A stretch of DNA of 64,000 nucleotides, taken from NCBI GenBank assembly GCA_964594635.1, contig CAZQMV010000010.1, positions 1 through 64,000 of the forward strand, written 5' to 3'. The stretch is from Berkiella sp964594635. Its GTDB lineage: Bacteria > Pseudomonadota > Gammaproteobacteria > Berkiellales > Berkiellaceae. Below the pieces are notes generated by a model that saw only the letters and a program-made list of their open reading frames with translations, did not search any database and had not been told where the DNA came from. This document shows positions 1-7,922 of this stretch, piece by piece. Made by a program: the position numbers and the translations under genes. Positions within the stretch are counted from its first letter, which is position 1; each line of letters starts with the position of its first letter.

Positions 1-27
1 AAGAGCATGCTCAAAGCAATCGGCGTG

Positions 28-110
28 TAGGCTAGGCGACAAGGTCTCGAACAATAGGAGTGCACGCTTTGGTGCATGACTGTTGTGAGATGACCGCAGT
101 CAACAACGCA
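28..110 (+). repeat. Dispersed ~80-bp repeat, copy A
   Basis: This stretch begins TAGGCTAGGCGACAAG and ends GTCAACAACGCA. A second copy with the same start and end, read on the opposite strand, lies at 62939-63017 inside the RNase P RNA gene. The outer parts are nearly identical and the middle is diverged, but both copies keep a small central hairpin (GTGCAC/GGTGCAT here, GTAC/GTAC there). No coding potential is evident. It lies just beyond the 3' end of umuC. The repeat and its hairpin are seen directly; its mobility is inferred. Confidence 0.75.
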
Positions 111-132
111 TACGCGTCGAGTGTGAAGAGCA

Positions 133-1407
133 TTAGTTTGCATGAACTACTAATAATTCATCCCAATCAGTGGTATATGCCGGCGATACTGTATTACGAG
201 TACTTTCCCACGCTTTGCCATAACCACAAACTGCAAATTGCACTGTTTGCTTACCATATTTACCATTAATGGCATCTAAGGCTTGAATCAGTTTGGTATT
301 ATTTATTTTAGCTTCATCAATACAAATATCAGGTTGATTGATTTTGCCGTGGATCAAATCAATGAGTATCACCCCTGCTTTTTTATATCGATAATGTTCT
401 CTGAAAATCTGCTGTAAGCCTTCTACCACACTTTTTAATATCACCATGGTATTATTGGTTTCAATGGGAAACTTCATGGTAATAGCATTACTGTATTGCA
501 TATCGGTTTTACTAAAGGGATTAGTACGAATAAACACCATCACTGCCGATGCCAATGAATTCTGCCCTCGTAACTTTTCGCTCGCTCTTGTCGCAAAATG
601 GGCAACCGCTTCTCGCAGATCGGTATAGTAAACCACCGCTTGACCAAAAGATCGTGACACCATAATATTTTTACGAGGCGCCACCTCTTCTAGCTGTAAA
701 CAGTTAATACCCTGCAACTCTAATACCGTGCGTGCCAAGATCACATTAAATTTCTTTTTAATCACTCTATGATCGGAACGGGCTAAGTCATAAGCAGTTT
801 CTACCCCTAGTACTTTCAAATGCAGAGCCCATTTCCTACCAACTCCCCATACTTCTCCTACCTTTATTTGCTTTAATAGTGGCAACATACTTACGGCATT
901 TTTACATTCATAAACGCCCCCTAGCAGCGGATTATTTTTAGCAAAGTAATTCGCTATTTTTGCTAAGGTTTTTGTTGGACCAATGCCAATGGAAGTGGGC
1001 ACATGAATGCCTTTTAATATCGTGGCACGTATGGTTTTACCATAATCGGTTAAATTCCATTCCGAAAACCCTCGAAAGCTTAAGAAAATTTCATCTATAG
1101 AGTAAATTTCATAATCGTGTGAAAATGTTTGCAGCAACGACATGACCCGATTAGAGATATCTCCATATAGGGCATAATTTGATGACATCGAAATAACGTT
1201 ATGTTTACGGAACAAATCTTGGTGCTGGTAAGCCGGAGCCCCCATCCTAAAACCCAAAGCTTTGGCCTCGTTAGAGCGGGCCACCACGCAGCCATCATTG
1301 TTAGAAAGCACTACCACTGGCTTCCCTTCAAGTCGGGGGTTAAAGATGCGTTCACAGGAAACATAGAAGTTATTACAATCAATGAGGGCAAACACCGCGA
1401 TTCCCAT
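133..1407 (-). CDS. umuC: UmuC-like Y-family DNA polymerase V catalytic subunit
   Basis: Translesion polymerase of the UmuC group, about 424 residues against 422 in E. coli. The N-terminus has the polymerase motif FALIDCNNFYVSCE with the metal-binding Asp, then LSNNDGCVVARSNEAK. SIDE (YSIDEIF) near residue 105 supplies the catalytic acidic pair. The little-finger and C-terminal UmuC-specific regions (LQLEEVAPRK, SRSFGQ, YRYKKAGV) are intact. The ATG at 1407 is given, but a GTG at 1395 would start at the residue matching the E. coli N-terminus and has a better spaced AGGATGGG ribosome site, so the true protein may be four residues shorter. No umuD precedes it: the upstream sequence is a promoter and then a tandem repeat array. 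It would need a UmuD' from elsewhere for pol V activity. Confidence 0.93.
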   Translation of the reverse strand: MGIAVFALIDCNNFYVSCERIFNPRLEGKPVVVLSNNDGCVVARSNEAKALGFRMGAPAYQHQDLFRKHNVISMSSNYALYGDISNRVMSLLQTFSHDYEIYSIDEIFLSFRGFSEWNLTDYGKTIRATILKGIHVPTSIGIGPTKTLAKIANYFAKNNPLLGGVYECKNAVSMLPLLKQIKVGEVWGVGRKWALHLKVLGVETAYDLARSDHRVIKKKFNVILARTVLELQGINCLQLEEVAPRKNIMVSRSFGQAVVYYTDLREAVAHFATRASEKLRGQNSLASAVMVFIRTNPFSKTDMQYSNAITMKFPIETNNTMVILKSVVEGLQQIFREHYRYKKAGVILIDLIHGKINQPDICIDEAKINNTKLIQALDAINGKYGKQTVQFAVCGYGKAWESTRNTVSPAYTTDWDELLVVHAN

Positions 1408-1437
1408 CCTATTTTTGATTAATGTACCGATATCAAA

Positions 1438-1485
1438 AATATAGCCCTATTCTCCAAAGGGATCAAGCATGTTAGCCATGATCCC
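1438..1485 (-). promoter_or_regulatory. Predicted umuC promoter overlapped by a palindrome
   Basis: On the minus strand TTGATC (1461-1466) and TATATT (1438-1443) are separated by 17 bp, a good sigma-70 arrangement 30 bp before umuC. An inverted repeat GGGATCA (1459-1465) / TGATCCC (1479-1485) overlaps the -35 box and could be an operator. It does not resemble the usual gammaproteobacterial LexA box (CTG-N10-CAG), which I did not find here. Promoter and operator roles are inferred. Confidence 0.5.
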
Positions 1486-1497
1486 AAATCTCCTCAC

Positions 1498-1652
1498 AGG
1501 ACATCCATTTCTTTGCAGGACATCCATTTCTTTGCAGGACATCCATTTCTTCGCAGGACATCCATTTCTTCGCAGGACATCCATTTCTTCGCATTATGTT
1601 CAACATTTCTTCGCAGGACATCCATTTCTTCGCAGGACATCCATTTCTTCGC
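1498..1652 (+). repeat. Head-to-tail array of seven 19-bp units with the REP core
   Basis: Seven copies of the unit AGGACATCCATTTCTTYGC start at 1498, 1517, 1536, 1555, 1574, 1615 and 1634. Five are contiguous. The spacer ATTATGTTCAAC plus a partial unit separates the last two, and ATTATGTTCAA recurs after copy seven. The core AGGACATCCA is the same as in the palindromes flanking the transposase gene at 20036-21043, but here every unit points the same way. Reading frames through the array only encode the repeat and are not genes. Together with the umuC promoter it fills the gene-free stretch 1408-1749. Confidence 0.9.
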
Positions 1653-1749
1653 ATTATGTTCAAAGGATTGATTTACAAGACGTAGCTACCATCACAGCAA
1701 TAGAGTACTATTTCACCCATTGGATTGCTTATGACAGCAGGAGTAAGAA

Positions 1750-2544
1750 ATGCTTAAAGCGTTGAAAAATCTGGTTTGGGGTGCCCCCGGTGCCCCCCTC
1801 GATCCCAATGCGGTCACCGAAGAAGAATTTGGCAATGCTGTCAGTAACGTCCTCAAAAATAAAAAAGTTGATTTTCTGGTTATACTGCCTGCCGCTAAAC
1901 TCAGCTATCGTATAAAAGACGGTCAATTTGCAGGAAAATCTTACATGTGGTTACTCGCACAGCAAACCGTTAATGGTAACTACCGCGCTATGCTGACTGT
2001 CTGTCAACACATTACCATAGATGATCTGCGCACGAAGCCCAATGGTGGCCCTGATTCAGAACAAACTGTACTATGGTTGCTTGCTTATGCTGCATCAAGA
2101 GGATTTGCCGCTCCTCTTTTAGAAGTATTAAGAAAATGTGGTTCACAATTAACTGACGAAGATCTCGATGTTCAAACAATGCATTATTCTGTTCGTCAGC
2201 TGATGCTCTGTGCCCCCCATTCTAAAATTAAACATCTGGTACCTGGTTTAGCGAATGAAGGACACTATAAAGATGATGATTCTTGTAACTCAGCAGGAAC
2301 GTTGAAAAATGATAGCAGTCAAGAGAGCACAGATAACACTTGTCGCTCAACCGGCACACTCGCAGACGATGATGATACGCAAAGCAACGATGACGATGAT
2401 GAAAAAGCAATCCGAGCGAAACTTCCTACTACGTTAAGAATGTATTCATCTAATAGCCGCTTAAAGGGATCTGATCCCAAAACGAAAAATATGCCAGCGC
2501 CCGCAGCGCCCGTCGTGGCTGCAACTTCACGGCATAAACGCTAG
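1750..2544 (+). CDS. Unrecognised 264-residue protein, ankyrin-like segment and acidic tail
   Basis: I do not recognise a named family. The start is supported by AGGAG seven bases upstream of the ATG. The N-terminal two thirds look helical. They contain two similar stretches, GKSYMWLLAQQTVNGNYRA and QTVLWLLAYAASRGFAAPLL, which resemble ankyrin-type helix pairs found in proteins of intracellular bacteria. From about residue 180 the chain becomes Ser/Asp-rich with two acidic runs (ADDDDTQ, DDDDEK) and ends in a basic ASRHKR. No signal peptide or membrane segment is evident. It lies alone downstream of the tandem array. A secreted effector role is possible but is inference only. Confidence 0.6.
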   Translation: MLKALKNLVWGAPGAPLDPNAVTEEEFGNAVSNVLKNKKVDFLVILPAAKLSYRIKDGQFAGKSYMWLLAQQTVNGNYRAMLTVCQHITIDDLRTKPNGGPDSEQTVLWLLAYAASRGFAAPLLEVLRKCGSQLTDEDLDVQTMHYSVRQLMLCAPHSKIKHLVPGLANEGHYKDDDSCNSAGTLKNDSSQESTDNTCRSTGTLADDDDTQSNDDDDEKAIRAKLPTTLRMYSSNSRLKGSDPKTKNMPAPAAPVVAATSRHKR

Positions 2545-2551
2545 CTGCGAT

Positions 2552-2575
2552 GGCTGCAGGGAAAACTCTGCAGCC
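2552..2575 (+). terminator. Hairpin after the 1750-2544 gene
   Basis: Perfect 8-bp stem GGCTGCAG/CTGCAGCC with an 8-nt loop, between two convergent genes. It lacks a clear T-run on either strand, so it may be a factor-assisted or weak bidirectional terminator. Confidence 0.4.
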
Positions 2576-2584
2576 AGGCTAAGC

Positions 2585-2929
2585 TTAACTTACTTTAGCC
2601 TTTTGTGTTGCTTTTTCAGGCAAGATATCAAGCTGATTGGTTTTAGCAGCATGATAACCTAAATAACCCGCCGCTGTGTAAGAATGTAAAGAAAAATAGG
2701 GAGCAAAGCTTTTTGTACACTGGGCACCCATTTCAAACTCTTTACGATCACTTTCATCCCATTGGGTTTTATCTTTCAACACATTGAGCTTATCTCTAAA
2801 ATCGGCATTATATTTTAGCGCTTGGAAAACTGCAGCACACAAGCCAATGCCCACCATAAAGATCAATAGATGCGGAAATGGCACCATCGTTGACACAAAA
2901 TTTATCAAAGCATAAGTGGATGAATTCAC
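2585..2929 (-). CDS. Membrane-segment protein, probably the 3' half of a split LRR gene
   Basis: A 114-residue reading frame opening with a GTG codon. A hydrophobic helix lies at about residues 15-40 (PFPHLLIFMVGIGLCAAVF), followed by a charged region and a basic end (KATQKAKVS). The GTG is the codon immediately after the TAA that closes the upstream frame at 2930, and both are in the same frame, so the two pieces look like one gene interrupted by a single stop. Independent translation from the GTG is possible through re-initiation, but no ribosome site of its own is apparent. Function not recognised. Confidence 0.45.
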   Translation of the reverse strand: MNSSTYALINFVSTMVPFPHLLIFMVGIGLCAAVFQALKYNADFRDKLNVLKDKTQWDESDRKEFEMGAQCTKSFAPYFSLHSYTAAGYLGYHAAKTNQLDILPEKATQKAKVS

Positions 2930-3376
2930 TTATGCTAAAGCAGTAAGCATGAAAGTTACTCCAGCACAAAGTGATAGTACGCCTACAAAAAACGCTGCTT
3001 CACTCTTCAATTTTCCTAAAAGGGACGAAGGGAATATAATTTGTCTATTGAGTGCATTCTGATCCAGCAATTTTTGCGCATTGCTTTTTGCGGGTAGCAG
3101 CGATTTGCCATTTTTATCTTCAATGGTTATTAGCGTTGAGTGATTAAGAATGGTTTTTTCTAATTCAAGTTGCTCTTTTGCAGTAAACGTCATTGCACTC
3201 GGCAGCAAGATGAGCCTCCAAGCTTTTAAAATGTTATTGCCTGTTATAGCAAGCGTCTTCACATCAAGATTGTTTTCCAACCATTCATTTAGAAAGGTTG
3301 CGCCCTTGTCTGTTATTTTGTTATTTTTAAGATTTAAGATATTTACACCTTTTAATGGTGGCAAAACAGAAATCAT
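2930..3376 (-). pseudogene. Leucine-rich-repeat protein fragment with C-terminal membrane helix
   Basis: The frame contains an LRR-type segment (VNILNLKNNKITDKGATFL, then DVKTLAITGNNI) of the ribonuclease-inhibitor style, a Lys/Glu-rich linker and a C-terminal hydrophobic helix (FFVGVLSLCAGVTFMLTALA). The open frame extends about 17 codons upstream of the first ATG with sequence that still looks like LRR (VKYLKYPGYFVDSII), with no start codon and a TAA before it, so the 5' end seems lost. The same frame resumes in the next codon after its stop (gene ending at 2585). I read it as a decaying LRR membrane protein. A short functional protein from the ATG cannot be excluded. Confidence 0.5.
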
Positions 3377-3535
3377 TTGATCATCAATTATGGAATCAAC
3401 AAAATAACCTGGATATTTCAGATATTTTACATTTTATAGTTTTTACTTACATAATAATTCCTGGCACTCACCAGAGCATTGTACAAATAACATTTCTTTG
3501 TTATCAATTTGTTTATATGGGAGTGTTCTTACGCC

Positions 3536-4426
3536 TTAAGTATTCTTTAATGCGCCCTCAAGTTCAGGATAAGTAAATATAAACCCTGCCTGCTCTAATT
3601 TAGTTGGAACCACTCGTTGACCCGTGAGTAATAATTCTTCTGCCATCTGTCCCATCACTAAACGTAAAAACCAGGCTGGCATCGGCAAAATGGCAGGACG
3701 ATGTAACACTTTTCCATAGGTTTGTGAAAAGATTTTATTGGTGACAGGATTAGGTGCTGTGGCATTCACAGGCCCCTTGATATCTTGAAGCATGCAAAAC
3801 AAAATGATATTTACAATGTCATCATGATGCACCCACGACATCCATTGCTCGCCACTGCCAACTGGCCCACCCAAACCCAGTGAAAACGGCAAACGCATTT
3901 TCGCTAAGGCACCCTCTTTTTTTGAGAGCACAACACCCGTTCGCAAATTCACCACGCGGATCCCAAATGCCGTTGCCTCATTAGCGGCAGCTTCCCATTC
4001 TTCGCAAAGGGTATGACTAAAACTGGGAACAACAGAAGACGATTCACTGAGTTTGTCATCGCCTTGCGGGCCATAATAACCCACGGCTGAACCACTCACT
4101 AATACCTTTGGTGGTGTTGTGAGGGTACCCAAGAATTTCACTAATGATTGGGTTAGGGCCACACGGCTTTGCACAATAGTTTGCTTATAACTTTCTGACC
4201 AAGGTTTAGCAATGGTTGCGCCGGCGAGATTCACCACGGCATCAATTTGATCATCGGCTTTGATTTGCGCCAATTGTTCTATAAAATGAACCCCAGCGAT
4301 GGGTAGTCGAATCTTAGCTTTCTGAATATCACGGGTAAGGACGGTTAGCTTAATCTCTTTAAATGCCAAACTTTTACAAAGGGCTGAACCAATTAACCCT
4401 GTACCGCCTGTTATTAATACATGCAT
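3536..4426 (-). CDS. yfcH: TIGR01777-type NAD(P)-dependent epimerase (YfcH-like)
   Basis: Atypical short-chain dehydrogenase/epimerase of 296 residues, normal for the family. The N-terminal Rossmann motif ITGGTGLIGSAL is at residues 4-15, VVNLAGATIAKPWS is near residue 65, and the SGSAVGYYGPQG segment carries the modified active-site Tyr. The family's C-terminal DUF1731 domain is present (LPMPAWFLRLVMGQMAEELLLTGQRVVPTKLEQAGF). Its physiological substrate is unknown; in E. coli it is not essential. It is divergent from the amidotransferase gene at 4500. Confidence 0.9.
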   Translation of the reverse strand: MHVLITGGTGLIGSALCKSLAFKEIKLTVLTRDIQKAKIRLPIAGVHFIEQLAQIKADDQIDAVVNLAGATIAKPWSESYKQTIVQSRVALTQSLVKFLGTLTTPPKVLVSGSAVGYYGPQGDDKLSESSSVVPSFSHTLCEEWEAAANEATAFGIRVVNLRTGVVLSKKEGALAKMRLPFSLGLGGPVGSGEQWMSWVHHDDIVNIILFCMLQDIKGPVNATAPNPVTNKIFSQTYGKVLHRPAILPMPAWFLRLVMGQMAEELLLTGQRVVPTKLEQAGFIFTYPELEGALKNT

Positions 4427-4499
4427 AAGCTGGCTCTCTCTAAATGAATATTACCTTAGAATAGTGCTTTAAAGCGCCTCATACAATCCAAGGAACACT

Positions 4500-5192
4500 A
4501 TGATCTGTCACATCATCCTCCATGCCGACTTCGAACTTCCCGGTGTATTTGTTCCCTGGGCTAAACATAAAAAAATGACAGTGAACCTCTATCGCCCTTA
4601 TGCAGGCGATGCTTTGCCTGATGTAGGCCCTAATGAGCCGGTGATAGTCATGGGTGGGCCACAAAGTGCAATCAATTATCATGAACACGATTATCTCGTT
4701 AAAGAGGTGGAGTGGATCAAAAAACGTCTCGCGCATGATCACCCTTTTATTGGTGTTTGCTTGGGCGCACAGTTAATTGGCGAAGCCTTAGGTGCCAAAA
4801 CGGAGAAATCTCCCGAAAAAGAAATCGGGACCTTCGATGTCACTTTAACCGCCGAAGGCAAACAGCATCCGTATTTGCAACATATTCCACACACTTTCCC
4901 CGTGTTTCATTGGCACAACGATATGCCAGGATTACCCAATGGCGCTGAAGTCTTAGCAACGAGTGAAGGATGCCCCAGACAAATGATTGAATTTTCTCCT
5001 CGTATTCTTGGCTTTCAATGTCACTTTGAAGTGACGCCTGCTTTGGTTAAAAGCTTTGTCGCCGATGCGGATGATGATTTGAAACCAAGCCAATTCACAC
5101 AAACCAAAGAACAAATACTGGCCACTGATTTTACGCAAATGAACTTGTGGTTATTTCATATTTTAGATCATTGGCATCAACAACTATACTAA
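4500..5192 (+). CDS. Class I glutamine amidotransferase-like protein
   Basis: A stand-alone glutaminase-fold protein of 230 residues, of the GMP-synthase-like group. The nucleophile elbow GVCLGAQLIGEALGA carries the catalytic Cys near residue 87. The His-Glu pair is in FQCHFEVTP near residue 178, so the triad is complete. VFHWHND is the family's substrate-side loop. No synthetase domain or partner gene is adjacent, so the acceptor of the released ammonia is unknown; family members include gamma-glutamyl peptidases and hydrolases. A cytosolic enzyme is expected, as no signal peptide is seen. Confidence 0.85.
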   Translation: MICHIILHADFELPGVFVPWAKHKKMTVNLYRPYAGDALPDVGPNEPVIVMGGPQSAINYHEHDYLVKEVEWIKKRLAHDHPFIGVCLGAQLIGEALGAKTEKSPEKEIGTFDVTLTAEGKQHPYLQHIPHTFPVFHWHNDMPGLPNGAEVLATSEGCPRQMIEFSPRILGFQCHFEVTPALVKSFVADADDDLKPSQFTQTKEQILATDFTQMNLWLFHILDHWHQQLY

Positions 5193-5296
5193 CGGCGTAA
5201 CCACACGCTTTTTGCTTTAACTTTAATTACAGGAAACTTACCAGCTGCTTCCCCTGTCCATACCATTAGAGACAGTAAAAACGGATGGAGGAAGCT

Positions 5297-5821
5297 ATGG
5301 TTGCGCCGAAAAAAGCTAAAAAGCATTTAGAACATGTTCTTACCGATCTTTCCACTTGGATATCCCATCACTCAGACAATGTAAATCAACCCAAAGATAA
5401 ATCTGCTCGCAATACCACTGCTTTCACCACCAGGCTAGAAAAACAGATCTCGCACTTTGTAGACAGCTTGTTAGAAGATGTATCATCACACAATCTCGCA
5501 GCTCAATTTAAAGCCAAATGCGATAATACTAAACAGGTGGTTGCCGAAGCTATGCTCTCAACCGAAAACTCAAAAACCACGGTAAATGCCTTAAAGCGGT
5601 TGCATAAAGCCATTGTCGATGCCTTATATCGTATGAGCACCGTATTTAAAGATCTCTTCAAATCAACAAGTTCGTTGGAAAAAATGCCTTCTTTTACTCC
5701 GCACCATGGCCACCAGGTTGTCCATTTAGCCAATGAACAGCGCTTTAAGAGTCAAAAAGCGCGGGGTGCTTCGCAGGATGCGCTGCGGCATTATAATATT
5801 CCAAAAGGTAAAAATGGATGA
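5297..5821 (+). CDS. Unrecognised helical protein
   Basis: No family recognised. The start at 5297 is chosen because GGAGG lies five bases upstream; an in-frame ATG at 5285 overlaps that ribosome site and would add four residues. The ~174-residue product is rich in Lys, Ser and His, has no membrane segment, and appears mainly alpha-helical (EKQISHFVDSLLEDVSSH, ALKRLHKAIVDALYRM). The basic, disordered-looking C-terminus resembles ends of secreted proteins of intracellular bacteria, but this is only an impression. A terminator hairpin follows at once. Confidence 0.6.
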   Translation: MVAPKKAKKHLEHVLTDLSTWISHHSDNVNQPKDKSARNTTAFTTRLEKQISHFVDSLLEDVSSHNLAAQFKAKCDNTKQVVAEAMLSTENSKTTVNALKRLHKAIVDALYRMSTVFKDLFKSTSSLEKMPSFTPHHGHQVVHLANEQRFKSQKARGASQDALRHYNIPKGKNG

Positions 5822-5833
5822 GCTTGAATGTCC

Positions 5834-5855
5834 GGGACGACACAGAGGTCGTCCC
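5834..5855 (+). terminator. Rho-independent-type terminator
   Basis: Stem GGGACGAC/GTCGTCCC with a 6-nt loop followed by TTCTTGTTATTT, placed between the convergent genes ending at 5821 and 5862. It likely serves the plus-strand gene; the minus-strand flank is purine-rich rather than a U-run. Confidence 0.7.
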
Positions 5856-5861
5856 TTCTTG

Positions 5862-6671
5862 TTATTTAAGCTGGATCAACATCACATCATGAACTGGGCG
5901 TTCAATATAACCTGTTAAAGGCGTGTAATCACCAGCCGGCTGATTCATCATTTTATTATCAATCACCAAGGTAGATGAACCGCCACCATCTAGGTTAATC
6001 GCATCGACACAACCTTGCTTTAACAGAAAATCGGTTAATTCTTTTAAGGTAAACCCTTCTAGGATTTTGGTTAAATGCGCTCGATCAGGTTTTTTGGTAT
6101 GTGATGCAACCAGCCACAACCAAGTGCCGTCCTTTTTAACGCACACCGCAGTTCTTGCATGGCGGTCATCACGAAAGGGATCGGTCTTTTTATTTTGACG
6201 ATAAGGGATGGGCTTTTTATTTTTAAGCAACAGCGGGATCCCGCTTACCACATAATCTGCCTGTTCAAACGCACTTCCAGCTTTTAGGTTCTTTTTGCTC
6301 AGCGTACCAAATATCGGCTTTTGATCGCGGCTAGTCCATCCGATCACGCCTCTTTTATCGTATGCACGTTGAACCCATTCTCCTTTGATTTTTAAAAAGC
6401 CGACAGGCGTTGTAATTTGATTATTATCGATAGCGAAAAAGCCACCATTGATCCCTGCATATGCTCCGTGTGCTTTCACCTGGGTGCTTACTGTCTGGCG
6501 GTTATTATCTGGGGGTTTTACTTGTACAATATCCACCGTTTTAGGATCAAACATTAACAGATGGATCTCATGACCATCTTGATTGATTAACTGATATGAA
6601 GGTAGGGTTGTTTGACTAAATGCTGAACTACTCAATAATAAGACGAGAAACAGGCAGAAATATCGCATCAT
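5862..6671 (-). CDS. Secreted phosphodiester glycosidase-family protein (NAGPA domain)
   Basis: A 269-residue protein with a clear signal peptide (YFCLFLVLLLSSSAFSQ). The remainder matches the NAGPA/phosphodiester glycosidase family: YAGINGGFFAIDN near residue 72, DDRHARTAVCVKKDG near 170, and the diagnostic NLDGGGSSTLV near 230. The family hydrolyses sugar phosphodiesters or related envelope linkages; the substrate here is unknown. Export to the periplasm or beyond is expected. AGAGGAA sits immediately before a double ATG, so the second ATG (6668) has the more usual spacing. It follows the TetR gene by 5 bp, so the two are probably cotranscribed. Confidence 0.85.
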   Translation of the reverse strand: MMRYFCLFLVLLLSSSAFSQTTLPSYQLINQDGHEIHLLMFDPKTVDIVQVKPPDNNRQTVSTQVKAHGAYAGINGGFFAIDNNQITTPVGFLKIKGEWVQRAYDKRGVIGWTSRDQKPIFGTLSKKNLKAGSAFEQADYVVSGIPLLLKNKKPIPYRQNKKTDPFRDDRHARTAVCVKKDGTWLWLVASHTKKPDRAHLTKILEGFTLKELTDFLLKQGCVDAINLDGGGSSTLVIDNKMMNQPAGDYTPLTGYIERPVHDVMLIQLK

Positions 6672-6676
6672 TTCCT

Positions 6677-7246
6677 CTAGTTTAGCTCTAATGCATTGAT
6701 AATGGCGACCTCTAAAATCTCGGCATCATCGATCATGGGGCGTGTCACACGGTTATAAACACGACAAATGGCTGCTTGTAATAAAATGCCCAGCAAAATA
6801 ATCGCCGCGATCTGGCTATCGCGCTTAGGCATTTCTTTTTTGCGTATCGCATCGTTAAAAATAGAGACCACAATGTCATGCGCACTAATTTCTTTTTCGG
6901 CTAGTGCTTTGATCTGCTCATGTTGTGCCAACAATAAGTAATTGAAAACGATTGGATCTTCATCGTACTTTTCACAGAAGAAACGCACCATCATTTTAAT
7001 TTTTTCTTTGATATCATGAGAATCAACCAGAATGGCTTTGACTTGTGCTGAAATATGCGTGTGAGCATCTAAATAAAGCTGCTTAGCAAGCTCTTCTTTA
7101 CTTTCGTAGTGGCGATAGAGCGTACCTTCTGCCACCCCTGCTTTTTGAGCAATATCTTTGATTGTGGTTGCTGTGATCCCCTTTTTAACAAATAAGGTTA
7201 AGGCACAGCGCTCTAAACGTTTGCGAGTCGAACTACCATCACGCAT
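6677..7246 (-). CDS. TetR-family transcriptional regulator
   Basis: A 189-residue regulator. The N-terminal helix-turn-helix is typical (ALTLFVKKGITATTIKDIAQKAGVAEGTLYRHYESKEELAKQL, residues 12-56). The C-terminal ligand domain is helical and not assignable. It heads a two-gene unit with the secreted glycosidase 5 bp downstream, which makes that gene and itself likely targets. The 122-bp gap to the divergent gene at 7369 would hold its operator, but I could not pick out a convincing palindrome. The ligand is unknown. Confidence 0.9.
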   Translation of the reverse strand: MRDGSSTRKRLERCALTLFVKKGITATTIKDIAQKAGVAEGTLYRHYESKEELAKQLYLDAHTHISAQVKAILVDSHDIKEKIKMMVRFFCEKYDEDPIVFNYLLLAQHEQIKALAEKEISAHDIVVSIFNDAIRKKEMPKRDSQIAAIILLGILLQAAICRVYNRVTRPMIDDAEILEVAIINALELN

Positions 7247-7368
7247 AATATTGATTACCAGTTGTTTTTAATAATGTTCTATTGTGAGCAACTATTCACT
7301 TAAAGTCAATGACGTCACCTTTTGAAAAGCAGGGCATTCTGACGTTAATTCAGTAAGAAGGAAAGAAG

Positions 7369-7908
7369 ATGGTTTATAATCCACCCCCTATCGTAATGAG
7401 TCAGTCGGTTGCCATTTTGGTTGACGGGAACAATATCGAAATCAGCTTACACCAACAAACAGGTGATGAAGGTGTGATGCTGAATTTCGACAAACTGATC
7501 CCCAAGCTGGTCGACAATCGTTCATTAAACCGATTAATTTATTTTCGTGAAGGGCGTCAAATTTCTTCTAAGCTCGCAGAACGTCTACATCAACATTTTC
7601 ATGGCTCCGTTCACCCTTGCCACAAAAGTGCCGATATACCTCTTTCAATTAAAGCAACTCAGCTAGCCAGTAAAGTCGACACCATTATTATTATGTCTGG
7701 CGACTCTGATTATATTGATTTAGTACGACATTTAAAATCCGATGGTGTGCGTGTTGAAATTGCCGCCGTAGAAAAAACCACTTCTAATCAACTCAAAGAA
7801 GAAGCCGATTACTTTCATGCCATTTCACCCGATGATTGGTTTTCCTTATCTACGGGCAAAAAGCCCAGACACCCCGCTCGCTTTAAAGAGCACAAGAAGC
7901 AAACGTAA
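7369..7908 (+). CDS. NYN-domain (LabA/DUF88-like) protein
   Basis: A 179-residue PIN-like nuclease-fold protein. Conserved acidic positions are visible: AILVDGNNIEI near residue 15 (first Asp), the central segment DTIIIMSGDSDYIDLVRHL near residue 105 with the SGDSD signature, and GVRVEIAAVE after it. The family is linked to RNA metabolism, though the substrate is rarely known. AAGGA lies eight bases before the ATG. gshA starts within a few bases of its stop, so it appears cotranscribed with the glutathione genes. A functional link is not evident from sequence. Confidence 0.85.
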   Translation: MVYNPPPIVMSQSVAILVDGNNIEISLHQQTGDEGVMLNFDKLIPKLVDNRSLNRLIYFREGRQISSKLAERLHQHFHGSVHPCHKSADIPLSIKATQLASKVDTIIIMSGDSDYIDLVRHLKSDGVRVEIAAVEKTTSNQLKEEADYFHAISPDDWFSLSTGKKPRHPARFKEHKKQT

Positions 7909-7922
7909 ATTTGGAAAATAAC

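Noticed and set aside
1498..1652. The tandem array considered as a CRISPR
   Set aside because: Units are contiguous with no unique spacers of constant length, and no cas genes are present.
1469..1765. Reading frames through the array on both strands
   Set aside because: They encode only the repeat translated over and over and have no ribosome site.
2552..2575. The 8-bp hairpin as a strong intrinsic terminator
   Set aside because: No T-run follows on either strand; kept only as a low-confidence terminator.
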